From Streptomyces katrae (lineage in GTDB: Bacteria > Actinomycetota > Actinomycetes > Streptomycetales > Streptomycetaceae), in assembly GCF_000966975.1 (NCBI RefSeq), contig NZ_JZWV01000384.1, positions 1-30,163 on the forward strand: 30,163 nt of DNA, written 5' to 3'. The notes under the pieces were generated by a model. That model ran no database searches. It saw only the letters and a list, made by a program, of their open reading frames with translations, and was not told the origin of the DNA. The stretch's first letter is position 1; each line of letters opens with the position of its first letter. Both the position numbers and the translations under genes were made by a program. This document shows positions 1-8,967 of the stretch, one piece after another.

Positions 1-1421
1 TCGTACGTCTCCTGCTGTCCGCGCAGGACCGCGCGGACGGCGTCGGGGCGGGCCGAGCCGGCGGACACCATGCGCTCCAGGCCCCGGTCGACGTCGAAGG
101 CCTCGGCGAGGAGCCGGGCGGGGTCGGCGAGGGTGATGCCGTGTCCGGCGGCAGCCTCGGCCAGCAGGGCGGGTTCTCCCGGGGCGGGGGCGGCGCCCGC
201 CGTCGCGGCGAGCACGACGTACTTCCCGGCGACGACCTGGGCGGTGCGCCAGGGCACCCCTTCGGTGAGGCAGAGTGCGTTGGCGAGGCTGAAGCCGCCG
301 AGGAACTCGCGCTCGCACACCTGGCGCATGCGGTCGGCGCGGAAGGTCAGCCTGCGCAGTACCTCGGTGAGGAGGCGGACGGTGCCGTGGGCCGAGTCGA
401 AGGCGTTCAGCAGGTGGGTGCCGGCCTCCTTGGACACCTCGACGAGGTTGCAGAAGGGGGTGTTGCGCTGGCCCAGGAGCACGTCGAAGTGGAAGGCGGT
501 CAGGTGGGCGGTGCGCCCCCGGATGCGCTCCAGGACCGGGTAGTTCTTCTTCTGCGGCATGGCGGAGGAGATGCCGGACAGTTCGTCGGGCAGTTCGATG
601 AACCCGTACTCGCTGCCGCCCCAGGTGAGCAGGTCGGTGGTGAAGCGGCTCAGCGCGGTGCCCAGCAGGCTGAGTTCCGCGGTCAGTTCGGCGCTCCAGC
701 GGCGCGAGGCCACGGCGGTCAGGGCATGGGGCTGCGGCCGGGAGAAGCCGAGCAGCCGGGCCATCCGGTCGCGGTCCCAGGGCAGTTCCTGTCCCGCCAT
801 GGCGCCGGCGCCGAGGGGGCAGGTGTCGATTCCGTCGTAGGCGTTCAGCAGCCGGGCGTGGGTGTGCAGCAGGTGCTCGGAGAGCGCGGCGAGGTGGAAG
901 CCCGGGGTGATGATCTGGGCGGCCTGGAAGTGGGTGTACCCCGGCATGGGCAGGTCGCAGGTCTTCTGGGCCAACTCGTGTACCACGGAGCCGAGTTCGA
1001 GGAGCGCGTCGGCGAAGCGGGCGAGCTGGTCGCGGCCGTACATCACCTGGGCGCAGGCCTGGAGGTCGTTGCGGCTGCGGTCGGCGTGCCAGTGCGTGAC
1101 CGGGGCGGGCAGGCCCGCCTCGACGTGCCGTTCGAGGGCGAAGGCGATGTCCGACATGTTGGCGCCGGGCTGCGCGCTGAGGGTGTCGGACCCGACGGCG
1201 TCCAGCAGGGCGGCGATCCGGTGGGCCTCCTCGGCGGTGATGAGGTCCATGCGGACGTACTCGGCGGCCAGGGTCTTCTCGATGGCGACGTAGTGGCGCA
1301 GCAGGTGGCGGGACTCGAACCCGAACTGGGGGGCGAGCACTTCGTCGTGGAGGAGTTCGGCGGGACCGCCTCGGATCCGGCCGCTCAGCTCGGGGGCGGG
1401 GCCCGTAGTGTCACTCGTCAC
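1..1421 (-). CDS. Argininosuccinate lyase-like enzyme (partial, C-terminus outside window)
   Basis: About 473 residues are visible from a GTG at 1421 to the left edge; AGGAAACGGAA lies 9-19 bases upstream. The fold is the aspartase/fumarase/argininosuccinate lyase superfamily, whose members cleave C-N bonds and release fumarate. Visible family motifs are DRSRND (ASL substrate loop), GYTHFQ (catalytic His region) and SSAMPQKKN followed by YPVLERIRGR (flexible signature loop with the catalytic Ser). Two positions differ from the usual GSSxMPQKKNPD: Ile replaces the Gly before SS, and Tyr is inserted where Pro is normal. It lies directly downstream of and co-oriented with the NRPS, so a role in making or releasing a nitrogen-bearing building block is plausible. 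That role is inference. A housekeeping argH is less likely because no arg genes are seen nearby, though the left neighbour is unknown. Confidence 0.85.
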   Translation of the reverse strand, partial: MTSDTTGPAPELSGRIRGGPAELLHDEVLAPQFGFESRHLLRHYVAIEKTLAAEYVRMDLITAEEAHRIAALLDAVGSDTLSAQPGANMSDIAFALERHVEAGLPAPVTHWHADRSRNDLQACAQVMYGRDQLARFADALLELGSVVHELAQKTCDLPMPGYTHFQAAQIITPGFHLAALSEHLLHTHARLLNAYDGIDTCPLGAGAMAGQELPWDRDRMARLLGFSRPQPHALTAVASRRWSAELTAELSLLGTALSRFTTDLLTWGGSEYGFIELPDELSGISSAMPQKKNYPVLERIRGRTAHLTAFHFDVLLGQRNTPFCNLVEVSKEAGTHLLNAFDSAHGTVRLLTEVLRRLTFRADRMRQVCEREFLGGFSLANALCLTEGVPWRTAQVVAGKYVVLAATAGAAPAPGEPALLAEAAAGHGITLADPARLLAEAFDVDRGLERMVSAGSARPDAVRAVLRGQQETY

Positions 1422-1498
1422 GTGGTGTGTTCCGTTTCCTGTTCTGGTGCGGGGCGCGTCGGCGCATGCCTGATCGACGCGCGGCGCGGGAAGGGGGG

Positions 1499-1529
1499 AC
1501 GGGTGCCCCGGGCGGGCCGGGGCACCCGT
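1499..1529 (-). terminator. Hairpin immediately after the NRPS stop codon
   Basis: Positions 1499-1510 and 1518-1529 form a perfect 12-bp inverted repeat around a 7-base loop. The stem starts one base after the NRPS stop codon (1530-1532, minus strand). There is no clear T-tract, as is common for actinomycete terminators. It would separate or attenuate NRPS transcription from the lyase gene 78 bases further on. Confidence 0.6.
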
Positions 1530-4247
1530 TCAGCGGTGGTCGGCCCCGGCGAGGGCGGTGCGCAGCAGGGCGGCGGCCGTGGTGCTGTGCGGCGGCCGCA
1601 TCAGCCCGTAGTGGTCGGTGGCGGCGTCGTGGCGGGTGAGGCCCGCCCCGGCCCGGGCCGCCCATCGGTCGGCGGCGTGTTCCGCGGCTCCGGTCGTGGT
1701 CTGGAGGAACAGGACGGGGCAGGGCGCGGCCGGGGGCCGGTACGCGGCGGCGGCGCGGATCCCGGTGCGGAAGACCGCGTAGTGCCGCGCGAGGTCTCTC
1801 GCGTCCAGGCCGGGGGCGAAGCCCTCGCGTTCCACGTGCCCGGCGAGGACGGCGAGCCGGGCGGGGGTGCCGGCGGCGCTCCGCAGGGCGCTCCGCAGCA
1901 CGGACAGGCTGTCGCCGGTCGGGTCGAACCCCGCGGAGCGGGCCAGGTCCTCGTGGAACCACTCCAGCAGCTCGGTCTCGTCGTCGGGGACGTGGCCGGG
2001 CTCCGGATAGCCGGTGTCCAGCAGTGCGAGGGTCGCCACCTCCTGTCCGGCGGACCGCAGTTGGACCGCCATCTCGTAGGCGAGGAGCCCACCGAAGGAC
2101 CATCCGGCCAGGTGGTAGGGGCCGGTGGGGCGGATCCGGCGCAGGGCCTCCAGGTGGGCGGCGGCCAGCTCCTCGACGGTGGCGTCGGGGGCCGCTGCGG
2201 GGTCGGTCAGCCCGGGCGCCGTCAGGCCGAACACCGGGCGTCCGGCGTCCAGTTCGGCGGCCAGGGTGCGGTAGCAGAAGACGTTGCCGCCGATCGGGTG
2301 GACGAGGAAGAGCGGGTCGAGGGTGCCCTCGGACCGGAGACGGACCACGGGGTCCGCGGCGACGGCGACGTGCCGGCCGCGCAGCAGCGCGGCCTGCCGG
2401 GCGACGGTCGGGTGCTCCAGGACGGCCGAGACGCCGAGGCGTTCACCGAAGGCCTGGTTGATCCGGCCGATCAGGCGCAGGGCGTCGATGGAGTGCCCGC
2501 CGGATTCGAAGAAGTCGTCGTGGACACCGACCGGCCCGGCGTCCAGGAGCCGCTCCCAGATCCCGGCGAGGCGGGATTCGAGGGCGTCGCGGGGCGAGGT
2601 CGGCTCGACACCGCCCCGCAGGCCGGCGGGGTCCGGGTCGGGCAGGGCCGCGCGGTCCAGCTTGCCGTTGGCGGTCAGCGGGAGGGCCGTCAGGCACACC
2701 CAGGCGGAGGGGACCATGTACTCGGGGAGCCGCTCCCGGGCGTGGGCGGCGAGCGCGCCCGGGTCGGGGGCCGGTGCGGCGTCCGACCCGGCCGCCTCGG
2801 GGACGAAGTAGCCGACGAGGCGTTCGCCGCGGGGCAGGACCGCGCAGTCGCGCACGCCGGGGTGTTCGGCGAGGACGGCCTCGATCTCCCCGGGTTCGAC
2901 GCGGAATCCGCGGATCTTGAGCTGGTGGTCGGTGCGGCCCGCGTACTCCAGGGCTCCGTCGGGGCGGTGCCGGGCCAGGTCTCCGGTCCGGTAGAGGCGC
3001 CGGGTGGTGCCGTCCGGGCCGGTGTGCTCGATGAACCGCTCGGCCGTCAGCTCGGGTCGTCCGTGGTAGCCGTCGGCGAGGCCGACGCCTTCGAGGAAGA
3101 GCTCACCGGTGACACCGAGGGGGACCTCGGCCAGACGGCGGTCCAGGACGTGGGTGCGCATGTTGGCGATGGGCCGGCCGATGGGCACGGTGTCGCCGCC
3201 GTCCGGCCGGCACTGCCAGGAGGTGACGTCGACGGCGGCCTCGGTCGGCCCGTAGAGGTTGTGCAGCTCGACGCCGGGCAGCCGCTCGAAGAACCTGCGC
3301 TGGACCTCGTAGGGCAGGGCCTCGCCGCTGCAGACCACCCGGGTGAGGCCGGCCGCGCCGGCCACGGCCTCGGGGTCGTCGAGGAAGACGCTGAGCATCG
3401 AGGGGACGAAGTGCACGGTGCTGACGCCGTCGGCCCGGATCAGTGCGGCGAGGTAGCCGGGGTCGCGCTGGCCGCCGGGGCGGGCGAGGACCAGGGTGGC
3501 ACCGGTCAGCAGCGGCCAGAACAGCTCCCAGACGGAGACGTCGAAGGTGTACGGGGTCTTGTGCAGCACCCGCTCCCCCGGGGTCAGCCCGTATGCGTCC
3601 TGCATCCACAGCAGCCGGTTGGCGATGGCGCGGTGCGAGACCACGACCCCCTTGGGCTTGCCGGTGGATCCCGAGGTGAAGATCATGTACGCCGGGTCGG
3701 ACGGCTCGGGCGCCCGGGCAGGACCCGCGGTACCGGTCGCAGCCGCGTCCGGCCGCAGGACGGTGACCCCCGAGCCCTCCAGCCGCTCCTCCCACGCGCC
3801 CTCGGTGACCACCAGGCCTATGCCGGATTCGGCGAGCAACGACCGTACGCGCGGCGCCGGGTGCTCCGGGTCCAGCGGGACGTAGGCGGCGCCGGACTTG
3901 AGGACGGCGAGGAGTACGACGGGCAGGGCCAGGGAGCGTTCCAGCAGCAGACCCACGAACGTGCCGGGGCCGGCGCCCCGCTCCCGCAGGGCCGCGCACA
4001 GCCGCTCGGCCTCGGTGTCGAGGGTGCGGTAGGTCAGCTCGGCGCCCTCGAAGCGGACGGCGGGCGCGTCCGGGGTCCGGTCGCGCTGCGCGTCGATCAG
4101 CCGGGTCAGGACGTGCGGCTGCGGGTAGTCGACGACGGTCCGGTTCCAGTCGGCGTAGCGGCGGTGTTCGGCCTCGGGCAGCAGGTCGGCGGTGGTGCAG
4201 TCGCGATCGGGGGCCTCGGCCAGGTCGCACAGGGCCGCCAGCGTGCG
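1530..4247 (-). CDS. NRPS segment 4: Ser-type adenylation domain, PCP2 and thioesterase
   Basis: Homology enters this frame at RTLAALCDLAEAPD, the C-A linker. The A domain shows FTSGSTGKPKG (A3), FDVSVWEL (A4), LYGPTEAAVD (A5), GELFLEGVGL (A6), YRTGDLAR (A7), LKIRGFRVEPGEIE (A8) and LTANGKLDR (A10). The pocket residues read by hand, D-V-W-H-V-S-L-V-D, match the serine code (DVWHLSLVDK type) with one conservative change. PCP2 has ESGGHSIDAL, with the Ser codon near 2492-2490. The terminal type-I thioesterase has GWSFGG (nucleophile Ser near 2099-2097), LLDTG (Asp) and TDHYGLM (His), a complete triad. The TE would release the chain by hydrolysis, or by cyclisation through a side-chain hydroxyl; Thr and Ser both offer one. 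Stop at 1530-1532. Confidence 0.85.
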   Translation of the reverse strand, partial: RTLAALCDLAEAPDRDCTTADLLPEAEHRRYADWNRTVVDYPQPHVLTRLIDAQRDRTPDAPAVRFEGAELTYRTLDTEAERLCAALRERGAGPGTFVGLLLERSLALPVVLLAVLKSGAAYVPLDPEHPAPRVRSLLAESGIGLVVTEGAWEERLEGSGVTVLRPDAAATGTAGPARAPEPSDPAYMIFTSGSTGKPKGVVVSHRAIANRLLWMQDAYGLTPGERVLHKTPYTFDVSVWELFWPLLTGATLVLARPGGQRDPGYLAALIRADGVSTVHFVPSMLSVFLDDPEAVAGAAGLTRVVCSGEALPYEVQRRFFERLPGVELHNLYGPTEAAVDVTSWQCRPDGGDTVPIGRPIANMRTHVLDRRLAEVPLGVTGELFLEGVGLADGYHGRPELTAERFIEHTGPDGTTRRLYRTGDLARHRPDGALEYAGRTDHQLKIRGFRVEPGEIEAVLAEHPGVRDCAVLPRGERLVGYFVPEAAGSDAAPAPDPGALAAHARERLPEYMVPSAWVCLTALPLTANGKLDRAALPDPDPAGLRGGVEPTSPRDALESRLAGIWERLLDAGPVGVHDDFFESGGHSIDALRLIGRINQAFGERLGVSAVLEHPTVARQAALLRGRHVAVAADPVVRLRSEGTLDPLFLVHPIGGNVFCYRTLAAELDAGRPVFGLTAPGLTDPAAAPDATVEELAAAHLEALRRIRPTGPYHLAGWSFGGLLAYEMAVQLRSAGQEVATLALLDTGYPEPGHVPDDETELLEWFHEDLARSAGFDPTGDSLSVLRSALRSAAGTPARLAVLAGHVEREGFAPGLDARDLARHYAVFRTGIRAAAAYRPPAAPCPVLFLQTTTGAAEHAADRWAARAGAGLTRHDAATDHYGLMRPPHSTTAAALLRTALAGADHR

Positions 4248-4250
4248 CGC

Positions 4251-5880
4251 TCGCCATCTGCTCCTCGGAGAACTGGGCCGCGTCGTAGCGCAGGCCGAGT
4301 TCGAGGAGGGCGCCGTCGGGGCTGCGGGAGAACTCGGCGCCGAAGGCGAAGTCGGTGCCGGCCTCTCCGGTCTCCTCCAGCACGGTGAACGCACCGTCGG
4401 CCGGCCCGTCCTGCTCCACGTGGAAGTGGGTGTAGTTGAAGAAGGTCTCGAAGAGCGGGCCGCCTCCGGACAGGCGCTGGATCTCGGCGAGCGGGAAGCG
4501 GCGGTGCGCGTGCAGCTCCGCCTCCACGGCGGCGACGTGTCCGACGAGGCCGCGCCAGCTGAGCCCGGTGACCGTGACGGTCAGCGGCAGGGTGTTCAGG
4601 AAGACGCCGACGACCTTGTCGCCGTCGGTCTCCTCGGCGCGGCCGTTGTGGACCACTCCGGTGGTGACCGCGTCGCCGCCGCCCAGCAGGGCCATGACCC
4701 TCAGGTGGGCGGCGAGCAGGACGGTGCGCAGCGGTACGCCGCACGCCGCGGCCAGGGTGGTGAGTCGGGCGTGCAGTTCCTCGGGCAGGGGCGCGAGGTA
4801 CCAGGACATCCGGGCGGGTCCGCCGGCCGCCGCCGGCCGGGCCAGCCTGGTGGCGGGGGCGTCGGCGGCCTTGCCGGTCCAGAAGGCGCGCTGCCCGGGG
4901 TCGGCCAGCGCGGCCCGTTCGAGGGCGACGAAGGAGGCGAACCGGGAGCGGGGGCCGGCCTGCGGGGAGGGGCCGTCCGCGGGGGTCCGGGCGGCGAGCG
5001 CCTCGGTGTAGCAGGAGGCGAGTTCGGTGAGGAGCGAACGTTCGCTCCACCCGTCGAGGACGGCGTGGTGCTCGGCGATGAAGAGCTGGAACCTGGTGTC
5101 GGAGAGCCGTTGGACGTGGAACCGGATCAGCGGGGGCCGGTCCCAGTCGAAGGGCCGGTCGCGCTCGGCGGCGTAGCGGGCGGCGACGGCGGTGCGCTGC
5201 GCCTCGGCGTCGAGGCCGTGCAGGTCCTCGAAGGTGAGCTCCGGGCGGGCGCCGTGGTGGACGAGCTGGAGGGGCTCGGTGAATCCGTGCGGGTCGAAGG
5301 AGGTGCGCAGCATCTCGTGCCGGGCCGCGAGGACCTCGACGGTGGTCCGCCAGGCCTCCTCGGAGAAGGGCGCTTCGATCAGGTAGGAGGCCACGTTGTG
5401 GTAAACGCGTCCGCCGGCCGAGGGCAGGTCGCTGTGGTAGAGCATGCCGGCCTGGAGCCGGGTCATCGGGTAGGCGTCCTCCAGTCCCGCGGGCAGGGCG
5501 GCGCGATCGGCGGGGGTCAGTAGTGCGAACGGCTCGTACGGGGTTTCGGCTGCGGCCGCGGCCCGGTCCCGCGGGGTGACGTGCGGGGCGAGGGCGCGGG
5601 GCGTCGAGGAGCTCATGAGGTCGGCGACGGTGAGGTCGAGGCCTCGTTCGCGGAGCCGGGCGAGCACTTGGAGGGAGCGGATGGAGTCCCCGCCGAGGGC
5701 GAACCAGTTGTCCAGGGCGCCGACCCGTTCGTGCCCGAGGACCTGGGCGAAGACGTCGGTGAGCGCGGTCTCGACCGGCCCTCGGGGTGCCTCGTAGGCG
5801 GCGGTGGGGGTGCGGGCGGCCGAGCCGGGGGCGGGCAGCCGGCGCCGGTCGGTCTTGCCGTTGGCGGTCAGCGGGAAGGC
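4251..5880 (-). CDS. NRPS segment 3: A10 motif, PCP1 and condensation domain 2
   Basis: The frame from 5880 reads [16 protein letters not shown] (A10 Lys) and then a carrier domain with [10 protein letters not shown]. The phosphopantetheine Ser codon is at about 5685-5683. A second C domain follows, beginning [16 protein letters not shown] and carrying [10 protein letters not shown] (about 5069-5049) as the active-site HHxxxDG. A later motif reads [11 protein letters not shown]. The domain should accept the Thr-loaded donor from PCP1 and join it to the next residue. Its donor-stereochemistry subtype is not assigned; no epimerase domain lies upstream, so an L donor is the simplest reading. The frame remains open to 3103, but homology leaves it at about 4250, just after EEQMASA. 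The first internal GTG (5667) would start inside the carrier domain and is not a credible start. Confidence 0.8.
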
Positions 5881-6245
5881 GGGATGTAGCCGGGCAGCCG
5901 CCGCGAAAGGTGCTCGCGCATCTCCTCGACGGTGGGGCCCGCCCCGTCCTCGGCCCCGGTCACGGCCAGGTAGCCGACCAGGACGTCGTTCCCCGCGGGA
6001 TCGGGTGCGACGAGTGCGACCGCGGCGTCGACGAGGGGGTGGGCGGCCAGGGCGGCCTCGACCTCACCGAGTTCGATCCGGAAGCCGCGCAGTTTGACCT
6101 GGTGGTCGATGCGGCCGAGGTACTCCAGGTCCCCGTCGGGCAGGGCCCGTGCCAGGTCTCCGGTGCGGTAGAGCCGCTCGGCCTCCGCGAGCCCGGCGGG
6201 CCCGTCGGCGACGCCGCCGGCGAGCCCGGTGGGGAAGCGCTCGGC
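5881..6245 (-). pseudogene. NRPS segment 2: C-terminal subdomain of adenylation domain 1
   Basis: In the frame starting at 6245 the read is [11 protein letters not shown], then [20 protein letters not shown] (A7), then [18 protein letters not shown] (A8) and [13 protein letters not shown] (A9). This is a continuous A-domain C-terminal half. It is joined to neither neighbour in frame. Upstream, the residues that normally sit between A6 and AERF (pattern xRPxLT) are absent. Downstream the frame would hit a TGA just past 5880, while [12 protein letters not shown] (A10) continues in another frame. The segment holds the A10-side half of the Thr-type domain and could not be translated in phase without correction. 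Confidence 0.75.
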
Positions 6246-6246
6246 G

Positions 6247-8796
6247 CAGGTAGCCGCGGGCCAGGCCCGCTCCGGCGACGTACAGCTCTCCGACGGCGCC
6301 GCGCGGGACGGTCCGGCCGCGCGCGTCGAGCAGGTGCAGGCGCAGGTCGGGGATGGGCACGCCGATGACGCTGCCGCGGCCCTCCTCCGCGTCGCGGGCG
6401 GTCAGCGGCCGGTAGGTGACGTGCACGGTCGTCTCGGTGATGCCGTACATGTTGACCAGGCGGGGTGCGGTGTCGCCGTGCCGGGCGAACCATCCGGCGA
6501 GGGCGGCGACGTCGAGGGCTTCCCCGCCGAAGACGACGTGGCGCAGGCGGAGCCCGGAGCCGGCCGGTCCGGCCGTGCGGTGGTGTTCCTCGTCGGCCCG
6601 GGCCAACTGGTAGAAGGCGGAGGGGGTCTGGTTGAGGACGGTGACCCGTTCGGCGCGCAGCAGCCGGTGGAACTCCTCGGGCGAGCGGCTGGTCCCGTAC
6701 GGGACGACGACGAGCCGGCCGCCGTGGGCGAGGGCTCCCCACAGCTCCCAGACGGAGAAGTCGAAGGCGATCGAGTGGAAGAGGGTCCACACGTCGTCGG
6801 GGCCGAAGCCGAACCAGTGGTCGGTGGCGGAGAACAGCCGGGTGACGTTGGCATGGGGCACCAGGGTGCCCTTGGGGAGGCCGGTGGACCCGGAGGTGTA
6901 GATGACGTAGGCCAGGTGGTCCGGGGTGACGCCGGTGTCGGGGGCGGTGTCCGGTTGGGCGGCCAGGAGCGGGGCGTCGGCGAGCAGGTCGACGGTGTGC
7001 AGGCCGGGGGCGTCCCACAGGGCCCGGGTCGCGGTGGTGCCGACGACGTGCTCCAGGCGGGCGTCCTGGACGATGTGGCGCAGGCGCTCGGGCGGGTTGT
7101 CGGGGTCGAGGGGCAGGTAGGCGCCGCCGGCCTTGAGGATGCCGAGCAGGGCGACGACGAGGTCGGCGGAGCGGGGCAGGCACAGTCCAACGAGGGTGTC
7201 GGGGCCCACGCCGAGGGCGCGCAGCCGGTGCGCGAGCCGGTTGGCGCGGGTGTCGAGCTCGCGGTAGGTGAGGGAGACGCCCTCGTGCACGAGGGCGACC
7301 GCGTCGGGAGTGCGGGCGGCGTGTCCGGCGAAGATCTCGTGGACGCACGTCCGCTCGCCCGGGGTGTGCGGGAGGGCGGCGTGGTCCGGGAGCGGCGAGC
7401 CGATGCCGGTCCGTTCTTCGGCCGACAGCATCGGCAGTGCGCTGACCGGCAGCCCGGGGTTGTCGGTGGCGGCGTCCAGGAGGCGGGCGAAGTGCCGGCC
7501 GAACTGCCGGACGGTGGCGGCGTCGAACAGGTCCGCCCGGTACTCCAGCCGGCAGCTCAGCGCTCCGCCGGTGCGTACCACGTCGAAGGTCAGGTCGAAC
7601 TTGGCGGTTCCGGCCGGTCCTTCGAGCAGCGTGGCCTTCGGGCCGGGCAGGCCGTCGGTCAGGCCGTCCTCGTCGTGCAGGCCGAACATGACCTGGAAGA
7701 GGGCGGCCTCCTCACCGGTGCGTCCGGCGGCGATCCGGTCGACGACGCGTTCGTAGGGCAGGTCCTGGTGGTCCTGGGCGTCGAGCACGGTGTCCCGTAC
7801 GCGCTCCAGGTGGACCCGGAAGGCGGGATCGTCGGACAGGTCGGCGCGGATCACCAGCGTGTTGACGAACAGGCCGACGGTGTCCTGGAACTCCTTGCGG
7901 GCCCGGCCCGCCACCGGCGTCCCGACGAGTACGTCGTCGGTGCCGGTGTAGCGGCCCAGCACGATCTGGAAGGCCGCCAGCATCAGCGCGTACGGGGTGC
8001 TGTGGGTGTCACGGCACAGGCGCTCCATCCGGGCGAGCACCGGGGCCGGCACCTCGAAGGAGTGCAGCGCCGCCGCGCCACGGGCCGCTCCCGCGGCGGG
8101 CCGGCCGTCGCGGGGCAGGGGCGCGTCGGGGAGTTCGCCGTCCAGCTGCTTCTCCCAGTAGGCGAGCTGGCGCTGGGCGGCGGGGCCGCGGAGCCATTCC
8201 TCCTGCCAGTCGGAGAAGTCGGCGTACTGGTACTCGGGGGCCTCCGGGGCCACGATCCCGGCCGGGCTCCGGAGGTCGGTGCCGTCAAGCCCGTCGCCGT
8301 AGTGGGCGTACGCGGTGAGGAGCTCGCGGGCGAGGATCCCGACGGACCAGCCGTCGGCGACGATGTGGTGCATGGCGAGTGCGAGGACCGCGCCCTCGGG
8401 GGTGTGCAGCAGGGCCGCCCGGAAGAGCGGTCCGGACTCCAGGTCGAAGGGCCGGTGGTGTTCGGCGGCCATCCACTCCTCGACGTCCCCCGCTCCGCGC
8501 GCCGTGGCGCAGGACCAGACGAGCGCGGCCTCGGTGTCTATGTGCTGCCACAGCTCGCCGTCCCGCAGGACGAAGCGGGTGCGCAGTGCCTCGTGCCGGT
8601 CGAGCAGACCCTGGGCGCAGGCGCGGAGCGCGGCTTCGTCCACCGGGCCTTCGAGGCCGTAGAAGACGGGCATGTGGTAGGTCGGCCTGCCCTCCTCCAG
8701 CTGCTGGAGGAAGTACATCCGCTGCTGCGCTCCGGACGCGCGGAACGCGCTGAACGAGGGCTCCGCAGGGCGTTCGATCGGATCGTGACTGGCCAA
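6247..8796 (-). CDS. NRPS segment 1: condensation domain and Thr-type adenylation core
   Basis: This 850-residue segment is open from TTG 8796; the frame stays open as unrelated sequence to 6064. A C domain occupies about residues 20-440. Its first motif is [13 protein letters not shown], and the active-site HHIVADG is at 143-149. The A domain follows from about 470, with [18 protein letters not shown] A3 core (here [13 protein letters not shown]), FDFSVWEL (A4), [10 protein letters not shown] (A5) and [14 protein letters not shown] (A6). Aligning by hand to the PheA pocket gives D-F-W-N-V-G-M-V-H, one conservative change from the known threonine code DFWNIGMVHK, so Thr is the predicted substrate. 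The N-terminal C domain implies an upstream donor carrier protein or a starter acyl group; none is in the window. Homology leaves this frame at 6246. Confidence 0.85.
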
Positions 8797-8862
8797 GACA
8801 ACTCCCTCGGCGCCGCACCGGTGACCGGCCCGCGACGCATGCTCCGCTTTGCTTGCCCGGCC

Positions 8863-8891
8863 AGCCTAGGAAGAGCATCGATTCGGGTGAA
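8863..8891 (-). promoter_or_regulatory. Candidate NRPS promoter
   Basis: On the minus strand TTCACC (8891-8886) is followed by a 17-base spacer and TAGGCT (8868-8863). Both are fair matches to a housekeeping actinomycete promoter. Transcription would start near 8856, giving a leader of about 60 bases before the TTG at 8796. A perfect TCACGTGA palindrome (8915-8922) lies about 24 bases upstream of the -35 box and could be an activator or repressor site. Confidence 0.4.
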
Positions 8892-8967
8892 GTCGCCTGT
8901 TTTCGGTCCCCTGTTCACGTGACATGAGCGGTGGAGGCCGCCGGTGCACCGGTGGGCGGAGGGGCGC

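Larger units (their letters stand above)
1530..8796 (-). pseudogene. Two-module terminal NRPS (C-A[Thr]-PCP-C-A[Ser]-PCP-TE), frame broken three times
   Basis: Homology runs without a gap in domain order from the start at 8796 to the stop at 1530, but through four frame segments: 8796-6247, 6245-5881, 5880 to about 4250, and about 4247-1530. It is a peptide assembly-line enzyme with two elongation modules and a release domain. There is no loading module, so the acyl or peptidyl donor must come from another protein. The start is TTG at 8796, preceded by GAGGGAG with 5-base spacing. A promoter candidate lies upstream. At 6246 about six residues of A1 are missing between the A6 motif and AERF. 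At 5880 about seven residues are missing between A9 and A10. At 4250-4245 a GC pair appears lost from a GCGCGC run. Real decay and assembly error cannot be told apart from sequence alone. Confidence 0.8.

Noticed and set aside
141..4388. Very long plus-strand open frame (1415 residues)
   Set aside because: It is the antisense shadow of the lyase and NRPS genes. High third-position GC keeps antisense frames open; the translation is Gly/Val/Arg-rich with no motif.
5192..5667. GTG 5667 as a separate NRPS start
   Set aside because: It lies inside the carrier domain, just after the phosphopantetheine Ser, so no functional protein would begin there.
6229..8922. Plus-strand 897-residue open frame
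   Set aside because: Antisense shadow of the NRPS C and A domains; no motifs, biased composition.
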